A stretch of 64,000 nt of DNA. Origin: Cynocephalus volans. Taxonomy: Eukaryota; Chordata; Mammalia; Dermoptera; Cynocephalidae. Shown piece by piece: positions 1 through 11,375 of this stretch. The notes under the pieces were generated by a model. The model was not told the origin of the DNA. It did no database searches and was given only the letters and a program-made list of their open reading frames with translations. Location: positions 27,131,577 through 27,195,576 of the forward strand of contig NC_084462.1 in the NCBI RefSeq assembly GCF_027409185.1. Direction: 5' to 3'. Position 1 is the stretch's first letter. Each line of letters starts with the position of its first letter. The position numbers and the translations under genes are program-made.

Positions 1-6
1 CAGGAC

Positions 7-1425
7 ATGGTAGGCCACCTGACCATTGCAGCCAGCCTCCTCCTCCTGGCCCTTGGGGCCCACCACGTCACCCCCACAGGTGAGACCTCCAGCCCCAGCC
101 TGGGTCTCCCAGGCAGGACACAGTTCCAAGGGCATGGCTGGGCTGGCACAGCAGAGCGTGGAGGACCAACCCACCTGTGGCCAGAGGGGAGCACCGAGAG
201 GGGGTGGTGCTGGTGCAGCGGACAAGCCCCAGATCGAGGCACAGAGCCAAAGACAGCCTGGGAAAGGACGTGGCTCTTTTCTCTCTCCATTATTTAGGCT
301 CCGTGGTTATCCCGTCTTCCTGCTGCATATCCTTTATTTCCAAGAAAATTCCTGAAAGCCGAGTGGTAAACTACCAGCTGTCCAACAGGAGCATCTGCCC
401 CATAGCAGGGGTGATGTAAGTACTTTTCCCTGGAGGCCTGACAGGAGTGGGCTGGGAAAGACAGGCCTCCAGGGTCCCTGAGGAGCAAAGTCAGCAGGAC
501 CCAGCTCTATGCATCCCTGGGGAAGTCATCTTGGCTTCCTCGTCCATAAAACTAGGGGGAGGATTCAGATTGAACAATCATTTGTTGAGCACCAAAGACT
601 TACTAGGCACTATACAGGGCACATGACATTATCTTAACTAATCCTCTCAATTCCCTGGGATAGATATGATTGTTCCCATTTTACAGAGGGCAACTGAGGC
701 TCAGAAAGTTGACTTGCTTACATGGGTAGCTGGGTCTCTGGAGCCTAAATAACTTCATAGCTTCTTCTCACACGTGGTGGCAAATGTGAACTCAATTTGT
801 AAACAGTGGCGTGCAGTAGAAATATGACGTTAGTATCATTTTCCCCAGCTGGCACGAGGCTCAGTTCCCTAGATGGCACCCCCTAGCTCAGAGCTGGCTT
901 GGAAGAGGACATCCTAGTCTCCCCTCCCAGCTCTGGCGTCCTCATCGGCCACACTTGTGTGCACAGTGTGTAAACTGGAGGCATCTGTCTTTTTTCTGGG
1001 GTGGGGGCTTCACTGCATTTTCTACTGCTCTCCTCTCCCTGTGGGTGGAGATTGTGTCTCTCCCTTCAGACCAAGTGTCATCTAAAGGCTGGGCTGCGTG
1101 AGCTCCACACCCCTACCCCCCACCCTCACTTTTCCTCCACTGCTAAGAAAAAGACACAAACACGCAGAGACATTGGGACAGTAACTTGCTTGGAGGTCTG
1201 GGCAAGCAGCTCACCCTCTATGGGCTTCCATACCCACCTCCCCATAAAGTGAAATGGCCCAAGGTCCCTCCCAGGCCTCATGTCAGCCCTATCATTTTCA
1301 CCCCCAGCTTCATGACCAAGAAGGGCCAGAAGGTCTGTGCCGACCCCAAGCAGCAGTGGGTCCGGAGTTACATGAAGAACCTGGACGCCAAGCAGAAGAA
1401 GGCTTCCACTCGGGCCCGGGCCTAG
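7..1425 (+). CDS. CCL24: CCL24 (eotaxin-2), CC chemokine, three coding exons
   Basis: Secreted CC chemokine; the known family role is to attract eosinophils and basophils through CCR3. The coding parts are 7-79, 298-415 and 1308-1425, with introns in phases 1 and 2 as in other CC chemokines. Donors read GTGAGA and GTAAGT; acceptors end TTTAG and CCCCCAG. The spliced product is 102 residues. The start ATG at 7 opens a hydrophobic signal peptide (MVGHLTIAASLLLLALGAHH). Exon 2 carries the adjacent cysteines (SSCCISF) and the third cysteine (RSICPIAG); exon 3 carries the fourth (KVCADPKQQW) and the basic stretch KNLDAKQKKAS. Human CCL24 is 119 residues and differs mainly at the C terminus: here TAG at 1423-1425 follows RARA, whereas human continues for 17 residues. 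The same frame beyond this TAG stays open for 16 codons and stops at the matching place. The promoter lies left of the window. The family assignment is firm. Confidence 0.95.
500..745. repeat. MIR-like fragments in CCL24 intron 2
   Basis: Contains 'cttcctcgtccataaaac' and further on 'cccattttacagagggcaac' with 'ctgaggctcagaaagtt', the conserved core phrases of MIR/MIR3 elements. The rest of the 892-base intron 2 shows no recognisable feature. Confidence 0.55.
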
Positions 1426-2005
1426 GGTGTCACAGTCCCCATCCGGAGATGCCCTGGCAAGAGTGCCACCATCTAATCACTACCTGGTCCTCCAGCCCTG
1501 AGCTTGGGCCTGGGCCTTGGCCCCTTGACAGGCTGCCTGGGGCCCAGGGATGCCAGCAGTGAAGGGGAGGAGCTAATTTCCCTGTTTCTTAGCAACACTC
1601 TCTGGGTATATGACTATTTTATGAAAAACCCAAGGGAGAAGGCAGGTCTGCTCCTGGTGGCTGAGCAATGGCTCCAAGCATCCTGGGTCCCTCGCCTTCC
1701 CTGAGCTGGAGGAGAAGGTTCCAGAAGAAGGGCAGCAGCAGCCCTTTGCCTTTCTCCTTCTGACCTGGAGCTGGCCTTTCTCTGACTTCCAGGTGCCCTC
1801 AGAGCCCAGATACATGAGACCCAAGCACCTGCAGACATGCCTGCTTGCACCATGGCCTGCAGCTGGCCTCTGTGGGCCCTCGGTCTTGCGGTGGGCCTAC
1901 AGGCTGTCTGACTTTCTGGAGGTGATGGCCCATCAGCAAGTGCAGCTCTCCAGCATGTTGGGGATGCCCCAGGCTGGTCCCACTTCAGCACTCCAAGTAA
2001 ATAAA
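1426..2005 (+). terminator. CCL24: CCL24 3' UTR with polyA signal
   Basis: Non-coding sequence after the CCL24 stop. The first 51 bases are the former C-terminal codons. A canonical AATAAA lies at 2000-2005 in the context 'aagtaaataaaaaccc' and is the best candidate polyadenylation signal. No splice sites or other reading frame with support were seen here. Confidence 0.6.
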
Positions 2006-2009
2006 AACC

Positions 2010-2990
2010 CAACAAAAATGCAGTTCCTCATTTGCTGCACTCGAAGCCAGGTCCTGGCCCTCCTGGCAAATGTCTCATGGGCTATAATTCATCAAATTTT
2101 CAGGAATTCATTGGCTTTTGTAAAGAAATGGACATGGAGGATCAGGATTAGGGGCCAGCGTGGGTAGTTTAATTCCTTTGTAAACATATAACTTTGAGAT
2201 GTTCCACTCTGTGACACAGCTTGTTCCATGCTGCTTTGGTGACAAAGACCTGCTATCTTTGATGAGGTGGTAGTTAACAGTGGAGAAAGACCCCAGCTTT
2301 TCTCCCCCTATGCATGAAATACTGTGTGATTTGTTTGTCAAGAGTGTAGACACAATTGCTGTTCTCAAATAATCCAAGTAAAATGTGATTTCTCCTTTGA
2401 AGGTGGTTGAGTCTTGCCTGTTCTCTCTTGGGGTACAGGGTTGGCCTGTGAACAATGGAGTATGTGCCCCAGAGAGCATCCTGGGGTGCCCATCCAAGGC
2501 AGCTTGAGCCCAGGGCATCCCGGGAGTGGTCTCAACCTACTCTTGTGAGTCCTGTCACTAACTTTGAAAAACACACATGAACAGCCAGGTTCAATTAAAT
2601 TTTTAAAAAATTTCAACGAAGTGCATTATCGCACAAGGAACTATTACAGGCATTAGGAGGCTATGAAATTCTAAATGATGGTCTCTGGCTTCAAAGAGTT
2701 AGAAATACAACACACACACTTACAAATCAGGTGCATGGTAGGTTTGATACTAATCATTCTCTTTATGCTGTGTGAATTTGTAAACAAAAACTCTTGTTCT
2801 ACACTCACAACACATCTGACACCAAATGTGTGGGTTTTCCACATCAGGCAATTTCCCAGTTCTCTGTAGACACCAACTGGCGTCCTACAATTTAATTCAA
2901 TTCTGACATGGCTACATGGAGTTAGTCTTACTGAACTCAGGTCCAGCTGCCCACCCCCTTCAGAAGAAAAAAGCTCAGAAGTCAAATAGT
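2010..2990. other. Intergenic, nothing recognised
   Basis: About 1 kb between the CCL24 polyA signal and the first LTR-like repeat. Only short frames without family signatures on either strand; no repeat family could be named by eye. Confidence 0.5.
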
Positions 2991-3440
2991 TGGTGTTAGA
3001 AAAGCAGATGTATTCAGCTGAAGGAGATGGTGGGCTATCCCATCTCAAAGACTTATATTAACTGAGGGGTTTTTTAAAGGTGATGTTGAGGGAACAGAAT
3101 GTGGGAGGTGAAAAGCAGGAGAGAAGGAGATGTGAGCAGAGAGGGCGTCATGTGAGGTCTCAGGTGCAAGTTCTCATCAAGGCTCTGTCTGGTTTCTGCT
3201 CCCGTCTTTATCTCAAGGTCTGGGTAGTACATGCAAGTCTTCGTACAGTCTGGGTGAGCTACGAGGAGTCCATGTCTATGAGTCTGGGGGATGATTTTAG
3301 CATCTGGGGGATGATTTTAGCCTGGTCATCCCCCAGATGCCAGTTATCTGAATAAACCTTCTAATCCTTGCACCAACTTCTGGACTTTTGAGTCATTTGT
3401 TTAATGCCAGAGGGCAAGTCAAGCCTGGTCTATCAGTAAC
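2990..3440 (+). repeat. LTR-like unclassified repeat with a hairpin
   Basis: Sequence with a stable hairpin at 3301-3339 followed by AATAAA at about 3350 and ending near 'ctatcagtaaca'. A strong hairpin just before a polyA signal and a CA end resemble the R region of an LTR. The family was not recognised and the left boundary is uncertain. Confidence 0.3.
3283..3339. repeat. Tandem duplication plus perfect 14-bp inverted repeat
   Basis: The phrase 'tctgggggatgattttag' occurs at 3283-3300 and again at 3303-3320. The second copy also forms the left arm of a perfect inverted repeat: CATCTGGGGGATGA at 3301-3314 and TCATCCCCCAGATG at 3326-3339, with an 11-base loop. Confidence 0.85.
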
Positions 3441-3759
3441 AAACCCACAAGACTGCCCCCACTTTAGACACTAGTTGCAAGTATTGGGTGCCCAGGGTAC
3501 CTCACTTCTGTCTAACTGGGCTACAAATATGGGTTTATTGTGGCCCCTCCTCAAGTTTGATAATTTGTTACAATGGCTCACAGAACTCAATTTATGGCTT
3601 ACTTACTTACAACTGGTTTGTTATAAATGATATTATAGAGGATACAAATGAACAGCCAGATGAAGAAATATGTAGGGCAAGGTCCGGAAGGGCTCTGAGC
3701 ACAGGAGTTTCCATCCTTGTGGAGCTGGGGTGCGCTGCCCTCTCGGAACACGGATATGT

Positions 3760-4290
3760 TCACTGTGAAGGTTAACTCTAGGTATCAACTTGGTTAGATG
3801 AAGGAATGCTGAGAAACCTGGTAAAGCAATCTTTTTAGGTGTGTCCGTGAGGGTATTTCCAGCAGAGATTAGCATGAGAGTCTGAGTGGACTAGGTGGGA
3901 AAGACCCACCCTCAGTGTGGGTGGGAACCATCCAATCCACTGGGGGTCCGGAGAGAACAAAAGACAGAGGAAAGAGGTGAAGCTCTCTACCTGCTGGAGC
4001 TGGGATACGCACTTCTCTCCTGTCTTGGACATCAGAGCTCAAGACTCTTCAGCTTTTGGGTTCCAGGACTTACACCAAGGACCCCATCAGCTTCCCTGGT
4101 TTTGAGACCTTTGAACTTGGACTGAGTCACGCTACCGGCATCCAGTTTATAGACGGCCTATCGTGGGACTTTTCTTCACAACCATGTGAGCTAATTTCCC
4201 TAATAAATCCCTCTCATATATTTATAACATATCCTATGATTCTGTCTCTCTGGAGAACCCTGACTCATACATTCACCAACCCAGAAGCTC
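3760..4290 (+). repeat. Old interspersed repeat, LTR-like, unclassified
   Basis: Begins near 'ttaactctaggtatcaact' and ends 'tctggagaaccctgactcat', with 'ctaataaatccctctcat' near its end as polyA signal. This layout is familiar from a common ancient mammalian repeat whose name I cannot fix by eye. The short frames inside have no protein family signature. Confidence 0.5.
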
Positions 4291-4299
4291 TCCAAACCC

Positions 4300-5290
4300 C
4301 ACAGATTAGATACATTTATGGAAGCTGCACATGTAGGCATGATCGATTATTAACTCAATCTCCAGCCTCTGTCCTCTCCCTGGAGGATGGGGGTGGGGCT
4401 GAATGTTCTAGGCTTCTGATCATGGTTTGGTCTTTCTGGTGACCAGTCCCCATCCTAAAGCTATCCAGGGGCTCACCGAGAGTCACCTTGCTAGAACAAA
4501 GACTCAGGAAGTTCCAAGGAATTTAGGAGCTCCGCATAGGACACTCCTATTATCCCCATCACTCAGGAAATCACAAGGCTTCTAGGATCTCTGTGTCAGG
4601 AACCAAGGTCAAAGACCAAGATTAGAGAAAAAGAGATGTTCCTAGCACCCCTATTACTTGGGAAACTACAAAGATTTTAAGAGTTCTGTGTCAAAAACCA
4701 GGGCTAGAGACCAAATACATATATCTTATTATGTTACAATGTCACTTAATCTCTCTGAGCCTCACCTCAGTTTTCCTCATCTGTAAAATGGGGATAGTAA
4801 GATCTTTTAACTTTGGGTTTTCCCCAGCAGCAGACCCTGAAACGAAGATTTGAATGCAAATATAGTATTTGGGAGGTACAGGGAATAATACCAGGAGAAC
4901 GAGGGGGTAATATGCGGAAGAGAAGGCAGCCAGTAACAGTGCGTTATCTAGCAGAGGGCAATCAGAGCTCAGCGCCCTGGGAAATGGGGTGAGACCACCG
5001 CCCTCAGGCTTACACACCCAGTCCACTCCCTCGGTCTTTGAGGGCTGTGTGGGAGGTGTGGTCTTTTAGCAAGGAGGGGCGGAGTAATCTTACATGGTTC
5101 AAAGAAAGCCCTAAGGCACAGAGAGGTGCATATTGGCATGTGGGATTCTGCAGAGCACACAAAAGTCTTGGTAGCAGACATTCAACATATGGTAGCTATT
5201 AAAGCTATTTCACTCTAATGCAAAGCAGAATAAGTAGTAGTGCTAAACAGTACAAAGGAGGGGAGCTTCTGACGGGGACAGGGAGCCTGC
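4300..5290. other. Intergenic with a MIR piece and an old repeat
   Basis: At 4745-4800 'tctctgagcctcacctcag' and 'ctcatctgtaaaatgggg' mark a MIR fragment on the + strand. At 4815-5000 the phrase 'tgcaaatatagtatttggga' and what follows resemble material near 57,600-57,850, which suggests an older shared repeat. Nothing coding is supported. Confidence 0.4.
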
Positions 5291-5815
5291 AGAAACCATC
5301 AACACAGAGTTAGCATCCAAGTGGTGACTGTGGTTTCACTCTGGAAAGAAGAGCACATTTCTAAGAACAGAAGAGAAATGGAGCATTCAGGGAAGAGAGG
5401 CTGAAATACAAACAGATCATGGCCAGGTTGTATATGACAATGGCACTCAGACACACAGCCACTGCAGCAACCAGTCTGAAAGCCCAATTGCAACCCAGAA
5501 TGGTCAGTACTTTGTCAGTAACTGCCAGCTTTGCTATTTCCCCCCTTTTCCAACTCATAATCAACTTGTGTGCCCAAATCAAGCACACGGATGCTTGCTT
5601 CTAGCCAACCCACCTCCAACTTCCCCATGTCAGCCACCTCCAATCAAAGTACCCCTGAGCCTTCTTTCTTCACTCTAAAGCTTTCAGTGTGTCTGCCTGT
5701 CTTTGAGTCTCTGCCAAACTCCAGCGATGGGGGCGACTCTCTTTCTCTAGCAAGCTCTGAATGAATAACGTGCTTGTTCTTATTTGGGGGGGTCTTCACT
5801 TGTTTCCCCAGGGAA
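5290..5815 (+). repeat. LTR-like repeat, possible ERV remnant
   Basis: The stretch around 5675-5770 ('tcagtgtgtctgcctgtct', 'gcaagctctgaatgaataac') looks like the R/U5 end of an ERV LTR with a decayed polyA signal (AATGAATAA). The left part is not recognisable. No retroviral reading frame is seen. Confidence 0.3.
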
Positions 5816-5959
5816 GTTGTATAGTCTGGTGTGGTCCATGAGAGTATTGAAGCAAGAGGTAGAGAAGAGGGGAGAGAGGGGTTGAGGCCCTGAGAGCATG
5901 GAGAAGCCGGCATCCCACTGCACTACCAGCAGCAGTGTCTACTGGGCCTCCTTGGGGAC

Positions 5960-6370
5960 AATGTGGTAGCATCTGGTAAAAAGCCAAATACACATACCCA
6001 TTGACCCAGCAATTCCACTTCCAGGAAGGTACCTGACCCAGATGCACAGAGGTGCATGTGCACGGATGTTTACTGCAGCACTACCTGTAGCCAAAAAGTG
6101 GCACCAACCTAAATGTCCATTCACAGGGTACTTGGTCGAGATATATTTTTAAGTTTAAAAAAAAGCAAGGTGCACAAGAGCATGTACTGTATGATACTAT
6201 TTGCGGGAAAAAAAATACATATATATATACACACACACATATGATTAGCAACTTGCTGGACACAAATTATCAAGAATGGTAAGTCATGGGGAGATATACT
6301 TTTATTAGTACTTTTCGGTGGTATTTGAACTTTTTACTATGTGCTTTTATCCCCTCTGTGATAAGAACTA
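5960..6370 (+). mobile_element. L1 3'-end fragment, + strand
   Basis: 'cattgacccagcaattccac', 'tttactgcagcactacctg' and 'caacctaaatgtccattcac' are the usual L1 ORF2 C-terminal phrases in sense orientation. A small (TA)n(CA)n microsatellite sits at about 6215-6240. Confidence 0.7.
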
Positions 6371-6379
6371 GTGTACAGA

Positions 6380-6800
6380 AGCTGTTATGTGCTGCCCATA
6401 CCCCTTTTCCTCAGGCAGCGCCAGTCAGTGTGCTCCTGACCTCTTCCAACAGCATCTGCATCTCTGGGCCTGGGTGCTCTATCCCAAAGGCTACTCTGCT
6501 ATGTGAGGCCAGAAATGAAAGGCAATTAACACCCCCAGGGCAGCCCTCCACCAATGGCTGATGGGAGTGGGTGTATAACCCCCCAGCTCCCTTGTCCCTT
6601 CATTGAGATAATTCTGGGGCATGTGTCTTACACTGTCTACCACAGTTTCTCTGTTTCCTAATCAGTAATGGGCTTGATGACACACTGTTATTGGTTGCCT
6701 TCTCTCCCTGCTGGTGACTCTGTACCACCTAAATAAACTACATGCTCCTGAACCCTTGTCTCACGGTCTGCTTCTGGGAGAACCCAAAGTCAACTGGCTT
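6380..6800 (+). repeat. Old interspersed repeat, same family as 15,735-16,013 / 23,115-23,190
   Basis: Ends 'ctgcttctgggagaaccc' after 'cttgtctcacgg', closely like 'ctgcttctagaggaaccc' after 'ccttacctcacag' at 23,150. The family could not be named. Confidence 0.4.
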
Positions 6801-6824
6801 CAATGACTGAAAAGATAAAGGAGA

Positions 6825-7065
6825 GAGAACTTGGGCTCCGGAGTCGGACAGACTGGGATTTGATCCCAGCACCATCAGTTTCTAGCTGTGTGATGCTGGA
6901 GGAAGCTCTTTGACTTTTCTGGCCTCGGTTTCCACATCTGTCAAATGGATATAATAGAAGTATCTATTTCATAGGTTGGCTGTGAGGACTAAATAAGGCA
7001 ATTAATGCATGAGAAGGACTTAGTTCGATGTCTGGCACATAGTAAGTTTCAATCAATGTGAGCTG
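6825..7065 (+). mobile_element. MIR SINE, nearly full length
   Basis: Sense-orientation MIR: 'ggagtcggacagactggga', 'ctagctgtgtgatgctgg', 'ctcggtttccacatctgt' and 'gatgtctggcacatagtaag' occur in the expected order. Confidence 0.85.
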
Positions 7066-7379
7066 GGGGCATGCCAAGCTCAGTGGGGAGGGAGAGAAGT
7101 TGAAGTTGGTCCTACTATGGCTGGGGTACATGTCTGACACTCCTGTGGCCATTCCAGAGGGCTCCATGCCCCCTGCTTCCTGCTGTCTCATTTCTCTGGC
7201 ATGATTACATGCCTCTGGATGGAGAAGGCACTGGTTAGGATGACAGCCACTGTGGCACCGTTCACCAGATGTCCTGGTTGCCCTTGCTCAGTCTGGCTCT
7301 AGAACAAGAGCCTTTGGCATGGATGGCCAGTCTGAGTATGGGGAGGTGTTGCTTTGGGTTGCTTTGTCCCCCACGGATT

Positions 7380-7910
7380 TGTCACCCCACTTCCCCTGGG
7401 TGGCAGAGATGCAAAGGATTACTCAAAGCCCATCTCTTCTGAGCAGTGAGAAGCCCTGAAGTGGTTAACTTCCCTGGGACCCTCCAGCGAGAGGCATCCC
7501 TTCCTCAGGAAATTAATGCCAAATTGGGGTTCTCTTCTGGCATTTATTTTCCAGACCAGGAAGTTACAGGAAGAGAACAAAGGTGGGGTTATAGTTTAAC
7601 AATCTAGGCTGGTAACTTTTAGTGAAACAAGCCAGATGACATTCCAATAGACAATTAAGTGATCTTAAAAGCAATTTCTCAGTATCTTTACATAACAATC
7701 AGTAACTAGACTGTCTTTGAGCCAGCAACCTGCTGTACCAAAATTCTTACCTTGTAACAGAGACTCACTAGCCTGGGGAAAGTTTCCTGTCCTTGCAAGG
7801 TTAATATTTGAAACTGCAAGACTTTGGAAAACCAGGCCCTGTGAAGTACATATGCTTTATAGTATATTCCAGAGGGAGGTGACACACTGACCATCCTGCC
7901 ATGCTCTGGG
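7380..7910 (+). repeat. Repeat family A copy 1 (probable solo LTR)
   Basis: Begins TGTC and contains 'gcaaaggattactcaaagcc', shared with copies at 24,932 and 40,351. Its end 'aggccctgtgaagtacat' matches 'aggccctgagaaatacat' at the end of copy 2. A TG start and about 500-800 base length suggest a solo LTR, perhaps ERVL-like; no name is certain. Confidence 0.5.
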
Positions 7911-7997
7911 CAGGACACCAGCATGATTACACGTGCACTGAGTTACCCATGCACCTTCTCAAGCCACCTTGTGAAGGATGCATTCTGGAAATGAGGG

Positions 7998-8410
7998 GTA
8001 TATTAGTCCATTTCTCTTGCTTATAAGAAAATACCTGGAACTGGGTAATTGGTAAGAAAACAAAATTTATTGCTTACAGTTTCAGATGCTGGGAAGTCCA
8101 AAGTCCAGGGAACACATCTAATGAGGTTCTTTGGTGGTGGCTTTATGGCAATGCAGGGGTCTCACATGGCAGAAAGTGGTGGAGCAGAGAGAGGGAGATA
8201 GCTCCTCATGCACTCTCCTTTTAAAGCCCTCAGAACCATGCCCTTGACCACCATTTTTAATCCATTCACTAGGCATGGTCCTCAGAATCTAGTCCCCTCT
8301 TCAAGGCCCCACCTTTCAATTACCATAACAGGATTTCTCACCCTCTTAACATTCACAGTGAGGATCAAGCTACTAATATGTAAAACTTGGAGGACACAAT
8401 CCATATTGGG
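7998..8410 (-). mobile_element. MaLR-type LTR, minus strand
   Basis: Starts 'tattagtccatttctcttg' and carries 'ctgggtaattggtaagaaa', the antisense form of the MLT1/MST 3' end. 'aaggccccacctttcaat' follows. The same element type recurs at 62,764-63,181. The AATAAA equivalent lies on the minus strand ('aaaatttattgc'). Confidence 0.65.
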
Positions 8411-8689
8411 GGTGTCAGGGTTGGCTGTGGTCAGGGGGGGACTGGGCTTAGTCTGTGGCCAAGTTAGGCCAAAATTGGCCTGTGTTTAGGAGAGTCCCCC
8501 TCACCCCCAGCAAAACCTGTCCTATGGGTCATGAAAACTTCATTAAAAAGCACACGTAAGCACATGTGTCATAAGCACATGGCTGGCATTTCAAAAGGTA
8601 CCATCATAACCCAAGGATGAGGAAAAAGAGCAGAGACAGTCCTTGAGCCCAAGGGGTGGTGGAGGGAAAGAGAGAGACACACAAAACAG

Positions 8690-8865
8690 CAGTTCTCAGC
8701 CCCACTTAGACTTTGGAATCAGCCATGAAGCTTTAAAAATGCAAATTACCAGGCCCCACCCCATACCTGATGGCTCAGACTCTCCCAGGATGGAGCCCAG
8801 ACATCTGCATTTTTAGAAAAGTTGCCCAGGTGATGGTGGTGCCCAGCTGGGGTTGACAGGCTTTA
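8690..8865 (+). mobile_element. MER5-like hAT MITE fragment
   Basis: 'gcagttctcagccccactta', 'aaattaccaggccccacccc', 'gacatctgcatttttag' and 'gttgcccaggtgatggtggt' follow the MER5A layout of a short non-autonomous hAT transposon. Confidence 0.65.
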
Positions 8866-8869
8866 CTTC

Positions 8870-10250
8870 TGCACAAGTAGACAGGGGAGTGCCCCATAGA
8901 GAGGGGCCTTGGGCTTCATCCAGATGGAAGGGGCCCAGCTGGGAAGTGCTGAGCTGGGCTGGGCGTCTGACTCTGGGACCCTGGCCCGGGTACTGTGGCA
9001 GCTGGTGAGCAGAGTTCTGGTCTCAGTTACCTTTTCTTCCAGGTGACAGCTGGAGCTGCAAGGTAAAGGTGAGGACATCATAAAATCTTATGCTGTATTT
9101 GTTTAGAGCCTTCAAAGCTTTCGTCTGCCCCTTACCCCCACTGCCACTCCTCCTCTTTCCTCTCCTCCTCCCTGGACCTTTCTCCTCCCCACCCCCCACC
9201 CCCAGCCAGCCTTCCTGCTGGGGACACAAAGCTTCCATCTATCTATTGAAGGGAAGGTGCTTCTACACAGCCTTGTGACCATGGGGGCCCTGCCCTGTGT
9301 CCCCCCAGCCATCAGTTCTTTCAGAGAGGCAGGCTGTCTCTCTTCTCCCCCACCCCAATTCCTTCTAGGAAATAGACGAGAGAGGGAGAGGTTGCCAAGA
9401 AGAGCTTATTTGGCTTAGAAAGATATTCTGCTGCCAGAACTGCTGAAATTCTATCCTGGCTCTAGGTATCAGCACAAACAAAGTTACTGATTCCCAAGAA
9501 TTTCATGACTTTGTTTCTAGGTTGAACCCCTTTATTAAAAGGATAGTTATCTAACTTCCCCAAATTACGGGCCTGTCCATTTCCAGGAAACCCCTTCAGA
9601 ACATATGCAAGTTTCCTCTTCAGAAAGCTGTACATCCAGGTCTTCCAACCTTTTGCCCCTCCTGAGACCCAGTCAAGTTTAGGAGAAATTACTCTGTTAC
9701 TGACCATACCCGGGTAGGGTGGAGTCCCACTCCTCAAATGCTCAGCCCCAAGCAGGACAGCAGGAGGACGCAAGCACCCTCCACTTGGCTTCCCTCCTCC
9801 CATGGCTCCCGCCCAATTCTATCTCCAGTCTTGCCAAGGAAAGTAACCACTTTGCAGATACAGCTTTTTGGCCTCTACTTTTCCTGATTCTGGGGGAAAA
9901 TGTCTTGTGTCCAGCTTTCCTTGGAAATCTCACCGTTCTTCCCCTGGCTTTCCAACCTCTGAATACATTCAAGCCCGATGGAGCATGCACTTCCTGTCAG
10001 GATTCTGTAGAGACTGCCTGGTCACAAAAGCACTCAGGGACAAAGGGCTGTGGAAGACCCCTAGCATATCCTCTAGAGAAACTTCTCTCAAGGCGCAGAA
10101 TCAGGAACAGCTGGATGGGGAAGGGCAACCAGAAGTTTGCTTTTAGGCTGTGGATGTTTTCAATCACAGGACTGACCACAGAGCTCATCGAAAGTTTGGA
10201 GGACCACCAAATTGTATGAATTTTAGCCTCTACAAAACCCAGATCTGCCC
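8870..10250. other. Intergenic, nothing coding supported
   Basis: GC-moderate unique-looking sequence. Reading frames of 166 residues (+, 9719-10219) and 174 residues (-, 9997-10521) overlap on opposite strands and resemble no protein family; one of them runs into a MIR. Treated as chance frames. Confidence 0.5.
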
Positions 10251-10254
10251 CGGA

Positions 10255-10460
10255 GCCTGGTGATAAAGAGCATGGGCTTTGGAGGCAGACTACCTGTGTT
10301 AGTGTCCTGGCTCCACCACTTATTAAGGGTGTATGTGCCTCAGTTTCCTCATCTGTACAAAGAGAATCATCATAGACCCTCTGCATAAGGTTATTATGTA
10401 AAGAGCTGATATGGGCAAGGCACTTAGAACGATGCCTGGCACATAGTGTTAGCTGCAGCA
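10255..10460 (+). mobile_element. MIR SINE
   Basis: 'gagcatgggctttggaggca', 'gtgcctcagtttcctcatct' and 'acgatgcctggcacatagtg' appear in MIR sense order. Confidence 0.85.
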
Positions 10461-10519
10461 TGATCTGCCCCTGCCTGCCCACCACCTCCAACTCTTCTTC
10501 CCAGCCAGCCATGCTGGCC

Positions 10520-10640
10520 ATCTTTCAGTTCCTTGACTATGCCCTGCCACCTCCTCCACAGGGCCTTTGCACATACTATTCACACTTCATGGAATACTCT
10601 TTCTGTCCTATTGGTCTAGCTGGCTTTCTTCCAATCAGGG
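10520..10640 (+). mobile_element. L2-like fragment
   Basis: 'cacagggcctttgcacatac' followed by 'ctctttctgtcctattgg' is typical of the L2 3' region in sense orientation. Confidence 0.45.
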
Positions 10641-11140
10641 TCAAAGTAGGAAACACGTGCCTTATGCAAGGCCTAGAGGGAGACTTTAATGAAAGGAGTG
10701 TACACAGAGGTGTGTGGGCAGGGTTTAGGAGCAAACAGAGCTGATGAGTTACCCAAAGACTTGCGACAACAGGGAGCTGTTACCACCTTGCAGTCTGAAG
10801 GGCATGAGCAGAAAACAGCTACCAGAGCCTAGAGAGCACCGTTGTATGAGAGCTGTTACTCACAGAGGGCCATAGTGGTGGCAGAGCAGCTGTCCAGAGG
10901 AGCTTGGCCCATGGACAGCCACCTCCAGAGCAGTGGCCAAGGGTGGAGGGAGCGGGAGGAGCCCAACCCAGAGGGTGGCCAGAGGGCCAGGCAGCTGAAG
11001 ATGCAGCCAAGGTCACTTCCTGGGCACCGAGGAGGCCAGAGGAGGGAAGAGAATAACGGTTAGGGGAGGGGGACAAAGGGAGAACCACCGGCTCATTGTC
11101 CTTCAAAGCTATGCTCAGAGGTCACTTCCTTTAAAGGAGG
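10640..11140. other. Intergenic, nothing recognised
   Basis: Purine-rich spacer of about 500 bases between two L2-like pieces. No gene, RNA or named repeat is supported. Confidence 0.45.
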
Positions 11141-11375
11141 ACCTTTCACCCCTGGCCTACTCACATTCCACCAATACACACTCCCAATGCTCTCTGTGCT
11201 ACTCCATCAAAGCACACACCCCAGGTATAATTAATCATCTGATGTCTTTTTCCTCTGCTAGAATATATGCTCCCTGAGAGCAGGGACCGCATCTGTCTTG
11301 TTTCCCTCTGGATCTCACCAGCTAGCACACTGCAGAGAGCACAGAAAGTATTTGTTGAATGAATGACTCAGGGAA
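11140..11375 (+). mobile_element. L2 3'-end fragment
   Basis: 'agaatatatgctccctgaga', 'gcagggaccgcatctgtctt' and 'gtatttgttgaatgaatgac' are hallmark L2 3'-end phrases, + strand. Confidence 0.8.

Noticed and set aside
9719-10521. Long overlapping frames on both strands (166 and 174 residues)
   Set aside because: No recognisable domain, no splice or promoter context, and the minus-strand frame crosses a MIR element.
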